The notes under the pieces: generated by a model
Databases searched by the model: none
The model's input: the letters and a program-made list of their open reading frames with translations, nothing else
Told to the model about the DNA's origin: nothing
Part shown: positions 1 to 7,868 of the stretch, piece by piece
Layout: every line of letters starts with the position of its first letter
How positions within the stretch are numbered: the stretch's first letter is position 1
Program-made: the position numbers and the translations under genes
Assembly: GCA_964530215.1 (NCBI GenBank)
Contig: CAZHAJ010000007.1
Coordinates: 1-29,445, forward strand
DNA length: 29,445 nucleotides
Reading direction: 5' to 3'
From: JAAXTT01 sp964530215
GTDB taxonomy: Bacteria > Bacillota > Desulfotomaculia > Desulfotomaculales > Desulfocucumaceae

Positions 1-10
1 AGTTACCTTT

Positions 11-322
11 CTACGCGGACATCATATATAAAATTCTTGCTCTGAACCTCTCAAAGTTCTTGGCCCCAAAAGCATTTCTTTTTAAAAAATTAAATTTATT
101 GTTGACACCTTCAGTATAGCCATTGGTGCAAGGGACTTTAAATGAGTTAAGAATATTGTCCTGCCAACGAACAATAGTTTGAAAGCAATTATCAAATTCC
201 GAAAGTTTACTGCTAGCAACATAGAGATATCATGCGTGAAGCTTCTGCTTGGCTTCCTCAAAGCTGGTTACATCAGCAAACTCTAGAAATTTTTCCTTAA
301 AGCAGTAATGCAAATATTGTAG
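11..322 (-). pseudogene. ISL3-family transposase, C-terminal remnant with an internal stop
   Basis: Read on the minus strand, positions 319 down to 11 give about 100 codons that look like the C-terminus of an ISL3-family (IS204/IS1001/IS1165-type) transposase. The most telling stretch is TNGYTEGVNNKFNFLKRNAF followed by GAKNFERFRARIL, which matches that family's usual ending. The frame is broken by one TGA between a His-Ala and Tyr-Leu-Tyr, where the family often has Trp, so a single-base nonsense change is likely. Beyond about 322 the frame meets another stop (335-337) and the resemblance ends, so roughly the N-terminal three quarters of the protein are missing. The natural stop is at 11-13. 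Positions 1-46 resemble 26791-26836, which places another copy of the same IS end just left of the window. This gene is non-functional. Confidence 0.8.
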
Positions 323-356
323 AAATGTTACTAACTATATATTGATGTTTTTTTGC

Positions 357-384
357 AAACTAAGTCAATATATTGATTTAGTTT
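357..384. repeat. 28-bp near-perfect palindrome upstream of mraZ
   Basis: Arms AAACTAA (357-363) and TTAGTTT (378-384) enclose the self-complementary core TCAATATATTGA (365-376). The only departure is a G/T pair at 364/377, which could still wobble-pair in a hairpin. There is no T-run on the 3' side in either direction, so it is not a classical intrinsic terminator. It lies between the IS remnant and the mraZ promoter and could be an operator or part of an IS end. Confidence 0.6.
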
Positions 385-435
385 CGAGATTATAAAATAA
401 GTGCTTAATTTAGGGGTTTGTTTTGCAAAAAAGTA

Positions 436-471
436 TTTACAAAAAACAAAAAAGCTATTAGATTATATAAT
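436..471 (+). promoter_or_regulatory. Candidate sigma-A promoter of the dcw cluster (mraZ)
   Basis: TTTACA at 436-441 and TAGATT at 459-464 are separated by 17 bp. A better -10, TATAAT, lies at 466-471 but has no good -35 at normal spacing. Either way transcription would start next to the MraZ boxes that begin at 471. This is a motif match only. Confidence 0.45.
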
Positions 472-510
472 AAGTGGTGGAAAGTGATGTAAAGTGGATC
501 AAAGTGGGGA
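471..510 (+). promoter_or_regulatory. MraZ operator: four AAAGTGG-type boxes with 10-bp period
   Basis: Four consecutive 10-mers start at 471, 481, 491 and 501 and read TAAGTGGTGG, AAAGTGATGT, AAAGTGGATC and AAAGTGGGGA. The repeated AAAGTGR-N3 unit with exactly 10-bp spacing is the known form of MraZ binding sites, which autoregulate the dcw operon. The boxes lie just downstream of the candidate -10, where a bound MraZ ring would block initiation. Confidence 0.88.
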
Positions 511-538
511 GACGATGGTTTGACTGGGGTGAAAACTT

Positions 539-976
539 ATGTTTATAGGTGAATATCAACACACCATCGACTCCAAAGGTAGACTTTTTATTCCTGTTAA
601 ATTTCGCGAAGGCCTGGGGGAGAAGTTTGTTATAACAAAAGGATTGGACGGATGTCTGTTCGTATACCCCCCCAAGGATTGGACAGCATTGGAGCAAAAA
701 ATGAGGTCCTTGCCCTTTACTAAGTCAGATGCCCGGGCCTTCATGCGGTTTTTTTTCTCGGGAGCCACTGAATGTGATGTGGACAAACAGGGAAGGATTT
801 TAATTCCTTCAAATCTTAGGGAATATGCCGGGCTGGAAAAGGAAACCATGATTATAGGGGTATCTTCAAGGGCAGAAATATGGGCCCGGCAGCGTTGGGA
901 TGAATATAGTTTGGCGGCATCAGCTTCAGCTGATGAGATTGCCGAAAAAATGGCAGACTTTGATTTGGGTATTTGA
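539..976 (+). CDS. mraZ: MraZ, transcriptional regulator of the dcw cluster
   Basis: The 145-residue product has the normal MraZ length and its two SpoVT/AbrB-like half-domains: an N-terminal copy with GEYQHTIDSKGRLFIPVKFR at about residues 4-23, and a second copy with ECDVDKQGRILIPSNLREYA at about 77-96. MraZ assembles into a ring that binds tandem DNA repeats upstream of its own gene and represses the operon. The four boxes at 471-510 fit this directly. The ATG at 539 follows a modest GGGGTG ribosome site. It is the first gene of the cluster, 59 bp ahead of rsmH. The identification is secure; autoregulation is inferred from the boxes. Confidence 0.96.
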   Translation: MFIGEYQHTIDSKGRLFIPVKFREGLGEKFVITKGLDGCLFVYPPKDWTALEQKMRSLPFTKSDARAFMRFFFSGATECDVDKQGRILIPSNLREYAGLEKETMIIGVSSRAEIWARQRWDEYSLAASASADEIAEKMADFDLGI

Positions 977-1035
977 TGTGACTCCTAAAGTTGCGTTTAA
1001 TGAAGATTAAACTTATATGAAATAGGAGCCAATAA

Positions 1036-1989
1036 ATGCCAAATAGCAGCAATTATAAATACTGGCACCTTCCGGTCATGGTTGATGAAGTACTGAAAAT
1101 GATTAATCCCGTAAATGGCGGCTGTTATGTTGATTGTACATTGGGTGGGGCAGGACATAGCTATCACCTGCTTTTTGCCTCCTCTCCCTGCGGAAAGCTT
1201 ATCGGGATTGATCAAGATATGGATGCCATCAGAGCCGCAAAGGCAAGGCTGGAAGAGTTTGGTGACAGGGCTGTCTTGGTTCAGGGTAATTTCACCGACT
1301 TGCCGGCCATTCTGGGTGAATTGGGAATTAGCCATGTGGATGGTATACTGTACGATTTGGGAGTAAGTTCTTATCAACTGGATAATTCCGAAAGAGGATT
1401 CAGTTATCAAAAAGATGCGCCACTGGATATGCGCATGGATAGAAGTAAGGGGATTACTGCCGGAGACTTGGTAAACAAGTTGCCGGAAGAACAGCTGGCT
1501 AATTTAATTTATAAATATGGTGAAGAACGTTTTGCCAGAAGAATAGCGGCGTTCATTGTAAGGCAGAGGGAAAAATCTGCTATTATGACCACCGGACAAC
1601 TGGTAGATATTATAAAACAAGCTATGCCTGCCAGATTTAGGAGAGAGGGGCCTCATCCCGCTAAAAGAACCTTCCAAGCTTTACGCATAGAAGTGAATAA
1701 AGAGCTTGATGTGCTGGTTGAAGCTTTGGAAAGTATGTTGAACTGTTTGAAACCGGGGGGCAAGGTTTGTGTAATTACTTATCACTCTCTGGAGGACCGT
1801 ATTGTTAAGGATTTTTTTAGGGACAAAGCTGCACATTGTAAATGTCCCAAAGAGTTTCCGATTTGTATTTGCAATAAAAATCCTTTGATAAAGCTACTTA
1901 AACCGGGGGGGATAACCCCCTCTGATTTGGAGATAGAGAGTAATCCCAGGGCAAGAAGTGCTAGGCTCAGGATTGCAGAGCGCCTTTAG
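1036..1989 (+). CDS. rsmH: RsmH (MraW), 16S rRNA cytosine-N4 methyltransferase
   Basis: A 317-residue cytoplasmic enzyme that uses S-adenosylmethionine to methylate N4 of the cytosine equivalent to C1402 in the 16S rRNA decoding centre. Visible signatures are the SAM-binding loop DCTLGGAGHS (33-42), DLGVSS (107-112), RTFQALRIEVNKEL (about 211-224) and HSLEDR (250-255). A cysteine-rich stretch, CKCPKEFPICIC, lies at about 268-279. Length and motif order are those of the family. The ATG has AGGAG 8 nt upstream. Its position directly after mraZ is conserved in most bacteria. Confidence 0.97.
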   Translation: MPNSSNYKYWHLPVMVDEVLKMINPVNGGCYVDCTLGGAGHSYHLLFASSPCGKLIGIDQDMDAIRAAKARLEEFGDRAVLVQGNFTDLPAILGELGISHVDGILYDLGVSSYQLDNSERGFSYQKDAPLDMRMDRSKGITAGDLVNKLPEEQLANLIYKYGEERFARRIAAFIVRQREKSAIMTTGQLVDIIKQAMPARFRREGPHPAKRTFQALRIEVNKELDVLVEALESMLNCLKPGGKVCVITYHSLEDRIVKDFFRDKAAHCKCPKEFPICICNKNPLIKLLKPGGITPSDLEIESNPRARSARLRIAERL

Positions 1990-2068
1990 TCTGTCCAAAG
2001 AAAGCTTCGTTTAGGATTTTAAAAGTGGGCATTGATTTGTTCTAAACAGTTTGGAGGTTGAATAAGCT

Positions 2069-2578
2069 GTGGTAGTAGCTCAAGAACGATATGAACATTA
2101 TAGTCTACCCAAAGAAAAAAGCCGGGTAAGCCGGCGTCCTAAACGAAATTTTATCCCCAATAAAACAAAGCATAGTCTTACTTTTCTGGTGTTAATGGTT
2201 TTTGCTACCGGTATGCTGATTTCCTACTATTATTCCCAGGTGGTTATTTCAGGTTATGAGATAGCCAATTTAAGCAAACAAATAGCCACACTTCAGCAAG
2301 AGACAGACTCCCTTGCTGAGGAGGTTGACAGTTTTAATACTCTGGGCAGAGTAGAATATGTTGCTATTAACAAGCTTAATATGGTTAAGCCGGATAGCAA
2401 AGATATTGTGGTGGTTAGGGCAGATTTGGCGGCAGATAATAACCGGGAAGATATTGCGGCATCTGGAATCGATGAGCCCGAGGATGGAACCATGCAAACT
2501 GCCCAGGAAAAAAGAGAAACCGGTAACAGTAAGGTGGTACAAGCTTTTGTCAATCTAATTGGGATGAAAGGCAGTTAA
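2069..2578 (+). CDS. ftsL: FtsL-like division protein (septum formation initiator family)
   Basis: A 169-residue bitopic membrane protein. It has a basic cytoplasmic N-terminus (residues 1-35, rich in Lys and Arg), one membrane segment at about 36-57, and then a heptad-like coiled coil at about 64-90 (IANLSKQIATLQQETDSLAEEV). This is the FtsL/DivIC plan. FtsL pairs with DivIC and FtsQ to control septal SEDS-PBP activity. A conserved-looking patch about GRVEYVAINKLNMVKP follows the coil. The last 50 residues are acidic and low-complexity. The start is GTG at 2069 after GGAGG at 2053-2057. Sequence is weakly conserved in this family, so the name rests on topology plus position between rsmH and the PBP gene. 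Confidence 0.85.
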   Translation: MVVAQERYEHYSLPKEKSRVSRRPKRNFIPNKTKHSLTFLVLMVFATGMLISYYYSQVVISGYEIANLSKQIATLQQETDSLAEEVDSFNTLGRVEYVAINKLNMVKPDSKDIVVVRADLAADNNREDIAASGIDEPEDGTMQTAQEKRETGNSKVVQAFVNLIGMKGS

Positions 2579-2620
2579 GGGACTGAACTAACCGGGTAGG
2601 CTTGTCAGGAGGAGAAAGGT

Positions 2621-4798
2621 ATGCGAACTGCAGGCATACTAATCCGCAAGAGGCTTACCTGGGTTTTTTTATTTTGCAGTGTAGCCTGTGTGGTGCTTGT
2701 TTTTAGATTGGCATGGATTCAATTTGTAAAGGGTGATTACCTCCAGCAAAAAGCTTTGGAGGTAAGAATGCAGGATATTCCTGTTGAAGCCAAGAGGGGT
2801 ACTATCTATGATCGAAACGGAAATGAACTGGTTACCAGTGTCAGCAGCGATTCTATTTATGTGATTCCTTTTCAGATTCAAAATCCTCAGTACGCAGCAA
2901 ACGCTTTGGCTCCAATATTGGAGATTGATGCCCCAAAAATATATCGAATTATTTCCCGCAGTTCCAATTATGAATGGCTTAAGAGAAAAGTTGCACCTGA
3001 AGTGTCAAAGGCTGTAAAAGAGTTGAACCTAAAGGGTGTTCACTTGGTAGAGGAGAGTCGTAGATTTTATCAGCACGAAACCTTAGCTCCTCATCTGCTG
3101 GGATTTACCGGTGTAGATAATCAGGGCCTGATGGGTATTGAAAAGTCTTTTGATGATATGCTTAAGGGAAAGCCCGGTCGTATTATGGTGGAGCATGATG
3201 CCGCAGGCAGGAATATACCAAACCCCCTTAATAAATACTTGCCGCCAGAACAGGGGAATAGTCTTGTATTGGCTTTGGATGAAAATATCCAATATTTTGT
3301 GGAGCGGGAGTTGGATAAGGTAGCAGCAGCTTATCGTCCCAAACTGGCTGTGGTCATTGTTATGGATCCACAGACCGGGGAGATTATGGCTATGGGGAAC
3401 AGACCCACCTTTAACTCAAATAATTGGGCTGATGTTCCAAGAAGTGTGTGGGATCGAAATCCTGCTATTTGGTATAATTATGAGCCCGGTTCTACTTTTA
3501 AAATAGTTACCGCTTCAGGTGCGGTAAGTGAAAGGGTTATAAGTGAGACTGAGAGCTTCTTTGATCCCGGATACATAAAAGTTGCGGATAGAAATATCCG
3601 CTGCTGGAAAGCAGGGGGACATGGGAGTCAGAGTTTTGAAGAAGTGGTGATGAATTCCTGCAACCCGGGTTTTGTAGAAATAGGACTTCGATTAGGAAAA
3701 GAAAGATTTTATAAGTATATTACTGATTTTGGTTTCGGGCAGCGGACAGGTATTGATTTATCTGGTGAGGCCAAAGGTATAATAATAGATAAAAAAAATG
3801 CAACTAATTTAAATGTTGCCACCATGTCTATCGGACAGTCAATAGCCGTTACCCCTATACAGCTGCTATCGGCAACCTGTGCAGTGGCTAATGGCGGAAC
3901 CTTAATGAAGCCAATGCTGGTAAAGGAGATACGAAATGCTAACGGTGAAACTGTACAAACTTTTAAACCTGAAGCGATAAGAACGGTTTTAGATAATGAA
4001 ACTGCTAATCAGGTTAAAAAGCTGCTGGAAAACGTTGTTTCTAATGGAACGGGAAGAAATGCATTTGTGGAAGGCTATAGAGTTGCCGGTAAAACAGGTA
4101 CCGCTCAAGTGGTTGGAGATAGTGGAGGCTATGTTGCGGGAAAATATGTTGCTTCCTTTACCGGTTTTGCACCCGCAGACAATCCAAGGGTAGCAATTAC
4201 AGTGATGATAGCCGAGCCCCAAGGCGGTATATATTTCGGCGGGGTAATAGCGGCACCGGTATTTCAGGCAATTATGCAGGATACATTGCAGTACCTTAAT
4301 TTGCCTGATGACCCCGGCTTAATTAAACCCCCGGCTCCAAGTGCTTGGTATGAAGTCCCCAGAACAGAAATAAAGGTTCCCAATGTAGTTAACTATCCCA
4401 TAAATGAGGCGATAAGAAGACTGAGAGCACAAGGACTCTCTTTCCAAACCAGAGGGCAGGGGGCAGTGGTATACAGTCAGATTCCCCAGGGTGGTGCTGC
4501 AGCAATGAGTGACGTAACGGTTATTTTGGATTTAAACCAGCCTGAATCGGGAGGCATAACTGTTCCCAATCTCAAAGGTTTAACGGAGCTGGAAGCCAAA
4601 GGGCTAATGGAGGAGTTGGGCCTTAGAGTGGAAACGGTGGGTGTGGGGTTGGTATCTTCTCAAGAACCTCAGCCTGGACAAAAGCTTAATAAGGGTAGTG
4701 TCGTCAAGGTAGAGTTAGTGCCTCCAGGAAATGACAGGGGTAATTCGCAGGAGGTTTTGCCTGGAATGGCGTATAGTGGTATTATTATCATGGATTAA
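2621..4798 (+). CDS. spoVD: SpoVD/FtsI-type class B penicillin-binding protein with two PASTA domains
   Basis: A 725-residue transpeptidase that cross-links peptidoglycan outside the membrane. There is a signal-anchor at about residues 12-31, then the class B dimerisation domain containing RGTIYDRNG (59-67). The transpeptidase domain carries all three active-site motifs: STFK with nucleophile Ser291, SCN at 346-348 and KTGT at 491-494. Two PASTA modules follow, at about 586-638 (VPNVVNYPINEAIRRL) and 648-702 (VPNLKGLTELEAKGLM). In B. subtilis the division enzyme PBP2B and the sporulation enzyme SpoVD are separate neighbouring genes. Here there is only one, so it may serve both septation and cortex synthesis; that is inference. 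The start is ATG with AGGAGGAG a few bases upstream. Confidence 0.93.
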   Translation: MRTAGILIRKRLTWVFLFCSVACVVLVFRLAWIQFVKGDYLQQKALEVRMQDIPVEAKRGTIYDRNGNELVTSVSSDSIYVIPFQIQNPQYAANALAPILEIDAPKIYRIISRSSNYEWLKRKVAPEVSKAVKELNLKGVHLVEESRRFYQHETLAPHLLGFTGVDNQGLMGIEKSFDDMLKGKPGRIMVEHDAAGRNIPNPLNKYLPPEQGNSLVLALDENIQYFVERELDKVAAAYRPKLAVVIVMDPQTGEIMAMGNRPTFNSNNWADVPRSVWDRNPAIWYNYEPGSTFKIVTASGAVSERVISETESFFDPGYIKVADRNIRCWKAGGHGSQSFEEVVMNSCNPGFVEIGLRLGKERFYKYITDFGFGQRTGIDLSGEAKGIIIDKKNATNLNVATMSIGQSIAVTPIQLLSATCAVANGGTLMKPMLVKEIRNANGETVQTFKPEAIRTVLDNETANQVKKLLENVVSNGTGRNAFVEGYRVAGKTGTAQVVGDSGGYVAGKYVASFTGFAPADNPRVAITVMIAEPQGGIYFGGVIAAPVFQAIMQDTLQYLNLPDDPGLIKPPAPSAWYEVPRTEIKVPNVVNYPINEAIRRLRAQGLSFQTRGQGAVVYSQIPQGGAAAMSDVTVILDLNQPESGGITVPNLKGLTELEAKGLMEELGLRVETVGVGLVSSQEPQPGQKLNKGSVVKVELVPPGNDRGNSQEVLPGMAYSGIIIMD

Positions 4799-4867
4799 TT
4801 ATGCATAATTTTGTTGGTTCGGCGTTATGGTAGCATTATTTGCAGGTACAACAAAAGTATGAAGTAA

Positions 4868-4903
4868 AAGCCTGCCGCCGCAATCAGTTGTGAGGGCAGG
4901 CTT
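4868..4903 (+). other. Stem-loop between the PBP gene and murE
   Basis: AAGCCTGCC (4868-4876) pairs perfectly with GGCAGGCTT (4895-4903). Inside, CAA/TTG can extend the stem around a TCAG loop. No T-tract follows (AAATGTAG), so it is not a standard intrinsic terminator. It may be an RNA-stability or processing element in the 151-bp gap, the largest gap in the first half of the cluster. Confidence 0.5.
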
Positions 4904-4949
4904 AAATGTAGAGCCCGTTGGAAAATAATCAGCTTATAGGGGGCGGGTT

Positions 4950-6443
4950 ATGCAGCTGAGGGAATTGCTGAAAAATATAAAAACCTTGGAGTTTGCCGGA
5001 GACGACCGGGTGGAGATCAGAGGAATTTCTCACAATTCCAATGATATCGGCAACGGATATTTGTTTGTTGCTGTAAAGGGGTTCAATACCGACGGCCACT
5101 TATATATCAAAGATGCTGTAAAGTCAGGTTCCCCGGCTGTTCTTGTGATGGAGCCGGTTGAGGCCCCCCCCGGAGTATGTGTGATAAGAGTGGAGGATAC
5201 CAGACAAGCTTTAGCTCTTTTATCAGCCGCCTTTTACCGCAATCCGTCTCAGGAGTTGCTGTTGGTGGGGGTCACAGGCACTAACGGGAAAACCACTACA
5301 TCATATCTTATTAATTCAATATTTCGCACAACAGGTAATAAGGTTGGCTTGGTGGGTACCATTGCCAATTTTATAGGAGACAGGAAGCTTCAGGTGCAGC
5401 ATACAACTCCTGAGGCTCATCAGTTGCAAAAGCTTTTTAGAGAAATGGCTGACGAGGGTGTGCAGACTGCGGTCATGGAAGTGAGTTCACATGCCCTTGC
5501 TCTAAACAGGGTAACCGGATGTGAATTTGATGTGGCAGTCTTTACTAACCTGACTCAGGATCATCTGGATTTTCATCAGGATATGGAGGATTATTTTCAG
5601 GCAAAAATGCAGCTGTTCAGCAATATAGGTCAGGGAGTTAAAAAATTTCCCAAGTTTGCGGTTATTAACAGGGATGACCCGTATTCAGAAAGGATTATTA
5701 AAGGGTGCAGTGTTCCGTTTATTACCTATGGACTGTCAGAGAATGCTCAAATTAGGGCTGCCAATATAAATACAAAAGACAACGGTAACAGTTTTCAGGT
5801 GATTAGTGAGCTAGGTGATTTTTGGTTAAATCTTAAGCTGGGAGGATTTTTCAACATATACAACGCTTTGGCGGCCTGTGCTGTGGGGCTCGGTTGTGGC
5901 ATTAGCCAGGAAAAAATAATCATTTCTCTGGAAGGAATAGATGGTGTGCCCGGAAGATTTGAAAGAATCGACTGTGGTCAAAACTTTACGGTGGTGGTGG
6001 ATTACGCTCACACACCGGACGGCTTGGAGAATTTGTTAAAGGCGGCCAGGGGTATTTCTTCCGGAAGATTAATAACGGTATTTGGCTGCGGTGGTGATCG
6101 GGATCGATCAAAAAGGCCGTTAATGGGAAAAATAGCGGGGAAATATAGCGATCTTTCTATAATAACTTCAGATAATCCTAGAAGTGAAGATCCTATCCAG
6201 GTTATAAGTGATATAGAAGCAGGAATTATTAATACCGTAAAGCAAGCTCAGTACAGAATAATTCCCGATCGTCGTGATGCCATCCAGGTTGCCTTAAGGG
6301 AGGCACGAAAAGGAGACTTTGTGGTTATTGCTGGTAAAGGACATGAAAATTATCAAATAATAGGTGACAAAAAAATTCGCTTTGACGATGGAGAAGAAGC
6401 TAAGCTGGCTATTAAAGCATTAAATATTGACGGTTATTTTTAA
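4950..6443 (+). CDS. murE: MurE, UDP-MurNAc-tripeptide ligase (meso-diaminopimelate type)
   Basis: A 497-residue cytoplasmic ATP-dependent ligase that adds the third amino acid to UDP-MurNAc-L-Ala-D-Glu. The ATP loop GVTGTNGKTTT is at 107-117. The Lys that is carbamylated in the family lies in YFQAK (Lys219). YAHTPDGLENLL is at about 352-363, and the substrate-selecting motif DNPR at 408-411 indicates meso-diaminopimelate rather than lysine. The three Mur-ligase domains and length are normal. ATG at 4950 follows the G-rich ribosome site GGGGGCGGG. The gene starts a tight run with murF and mraY. Confidence 0.97.
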   Translation: MQLRELLKNIKTLEFAGDDRVEIRGISHNSNDIGNGYLFVAVKGFNTDGHLYIKDAVKSGSPAVLVMEPVEAPPGVCVIRVEDTRQALALLSAAFYRNPSQELLLVGVTGTNGKTTTSYLINSIFRTTGNKVGLVGTIANFIGDRKLQVQHTTPEAHQLQKLFREMADEGVQTAVMEVSSHALALNRVTGCEFDVAVFTNLTQDHLDFHQDMEDYFQAKMQLFSNIGQGVKKFPKFAVINRDDPYSERIIKGCSVPFITYGLSENAQIRAANINTKDNGNSFQVISELGDFWLNLKLGGFFNIYNALAACAVGLGCGISQEKIIISLEGIDGVPGRFERIDCGQNFTVVVDYAHTPDGLENLLKAARGISSGRLITVFGCGGDRDRSKRPLMGKIAGKYSDLSIITSDNPRSEDPIQVISDIEAGIINTVKQAQYRIIPDRRDAIQVALREARKGDFVVIAGKGHENYQIIGDKKIRFDDGEEAKLAIKALNIDGYF

Positions 6444-6470
6444 TATTGCAGATAATATTGGAGGTTTACC

Positions 6471-7838
6471 GTGCTTTCTTTAACAATTGAACAGATAACG
6501 GAAGCTGTTTCAGCTCTTGAAGTCATATCTGGTGATGACAGAATGTTTAATTCGGTGAGTACAGACTCCCGTACCGTGAAAAAAGGAGATCTGTTTTTTG
6601 CGCTTCATGGAGAAAATTTTGACGGACATCAGTTTGTTGCAAAAGCTGTGAAAAATGGTGCAAGGGGTTTGGTGCTGTCCCAACTGCCGAAAGATTTGCC
6701 GGTGCATATAACTGCTTTTATTGTAGAGGATACCTTAAAGGCATTACAGAGTTTGGCGACATATAATCGCCGCCTTTCCGGTGCAATGGTGGTGGCTGTT
6801 ACCGGCAGTTCAGGAAAAACCAGCACAAAGGATATACTATATAGTGTCTTATCTGCCAAATATCGAACCCATAAGACCAAGGGTAATTTAAATAACGAAG
6901 TGGGTTTACCCCTTACTTTGCTGCTTTTGGATGAAGAACATCAGGTGGCGGTAGTGGAAATGGGTATGAGGGGTTTGGGGGAAATTAATCTATTAAGTAA
7001 GATAGCTCAGCCTAACGGTGCTGTTATTACCAATATCGGCCAAGCACATATGGAACTCTTGGGCTCGGTGGAAAATATAGCCGGGGCTAAAGGGGAATTG
7101 TTAGATCATATCCCACAACAGGGCTTTGCTGTGTTGCATGGTGACAGCCCATTTATAGAAAGGGAGGCAAAACGCTGTCAGGGTAAAGTTGTCATGTATG
7201 GAGAGAAGCCAAATTTCCAGCTGTATTTAAAGGAAATAATAGCTGAAAACGGTGGTAATCGTTTTACAGTATTATTTCATGGTTGCACCCAGGAGTTTTT
7301 TCTTCCTTTGCCCGGACAACATAATGTTATAAATAGTTTAGCTGCCATTGCTGTGGGCTATGAGTTGGGTATGAGTTGTCAGGAAATTAAGGAAGGCTTG
7401 GCTAAAGCAAGTTTAACGGCTATGAGATTGGAAGTCACCGAATATAAAGGTATTAAGATAATAAATGATGCTTATAATGCAAATCCGGATTCCACTAAGG
7501 CAGCAATAAAAGTACTGACAGATACGCCGGGCATGAGAAAGATAGCGGTGCTGGGCGATATGCTGGAACTAGGTGATATGTCTGAAGAAGCTCACAGGAA
7601 AGTGGGAAAAGCTGTTTGTGAAGCCGGTATAGATTTACTGGTATCAGTGGGGAAGCTGGGCTCTTTTATTGGTATCGGGGCTCAGGAAGCAGGGTTTTTA
7701 GCCACTAATATTCATTATTATAATTCTGCTGCCGAAGCTGCCCTTTCTTTTGCCAGCACCCTCAAGCCTGGAGATGTGGTTTTGGTTAAGGGATCCCGGG
7801 GCATGAAAATGGAGGGTTTTATTGAGGGCATGAAATAA
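6471..7838 (+). CDS. murF: MurF, D-Ala-D-Ala-adding UDP-MurNAc-tripeptide ligase
   Basis: A 455-residue ligase that adds D-Ala-D-Ala to give UDP-MurNAc-pentapeptide. The ATP loop GSSGKTS is at 112-118, with the Ser-Ser form typical of MurF as against Thr-Asn in MurD and MurE. Further signatures are KGNLNNEVGLPLTLL after the loop, EMGMRGLGEI, and NDAYNANPDS in the C-terminal domain. The start is GTG at 6471 with GGAGG about 7 nt upstream, 27 bp after murE. It is normal in length and all motifs are intact. Confidence 0.97.
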   Translation: MLSLTIEQITEAVSALEVISGDDRMFNSVSTDSRTVKKGDLFFALHGENFDGHQFVAKAVKNGARGLVLSQLPKDLPVHITAFIVEDTLKALQSLATYNRRLSGAMVVAVTGSSGKTSTKDILYSVLSAKYRTHKTKGNLNNEVGLPLTLLLLDEEHQVAVVEMGMRGLGEINLLSKIAQPNGAVITNIGQAHMELLGSVENIAGAKGELLDHIPQQGFAVLHGDSPFIEREAKRCQGKVVMYGEKPNFQLYLKEIIAENGGNRFTVLFHGCTQEFFLPLPGQHNVINSLAAIAVGYELGMSCQEIKEGLAKASLTAMRLEVTEYKGIKIINDAYNANPDSTKAAIKVLTDTPGMRKIAVLGDMLELGDMSEEAHRKVGKAVCEAGIDLLVSVGKLGSFIGIGAQEAGFLATNIHYYNSAAEAALSFASTLKPGDVVLVKGSRGMKMEGFIEGMK

Positions 7839-7868
7839 CGGTACAAGGAATGATACCGAGGAGGAGAG

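Noticed and set aside
357..384. Palindrome as an intrinsic terminator
   Set aside because: No T-run follows on either strand.
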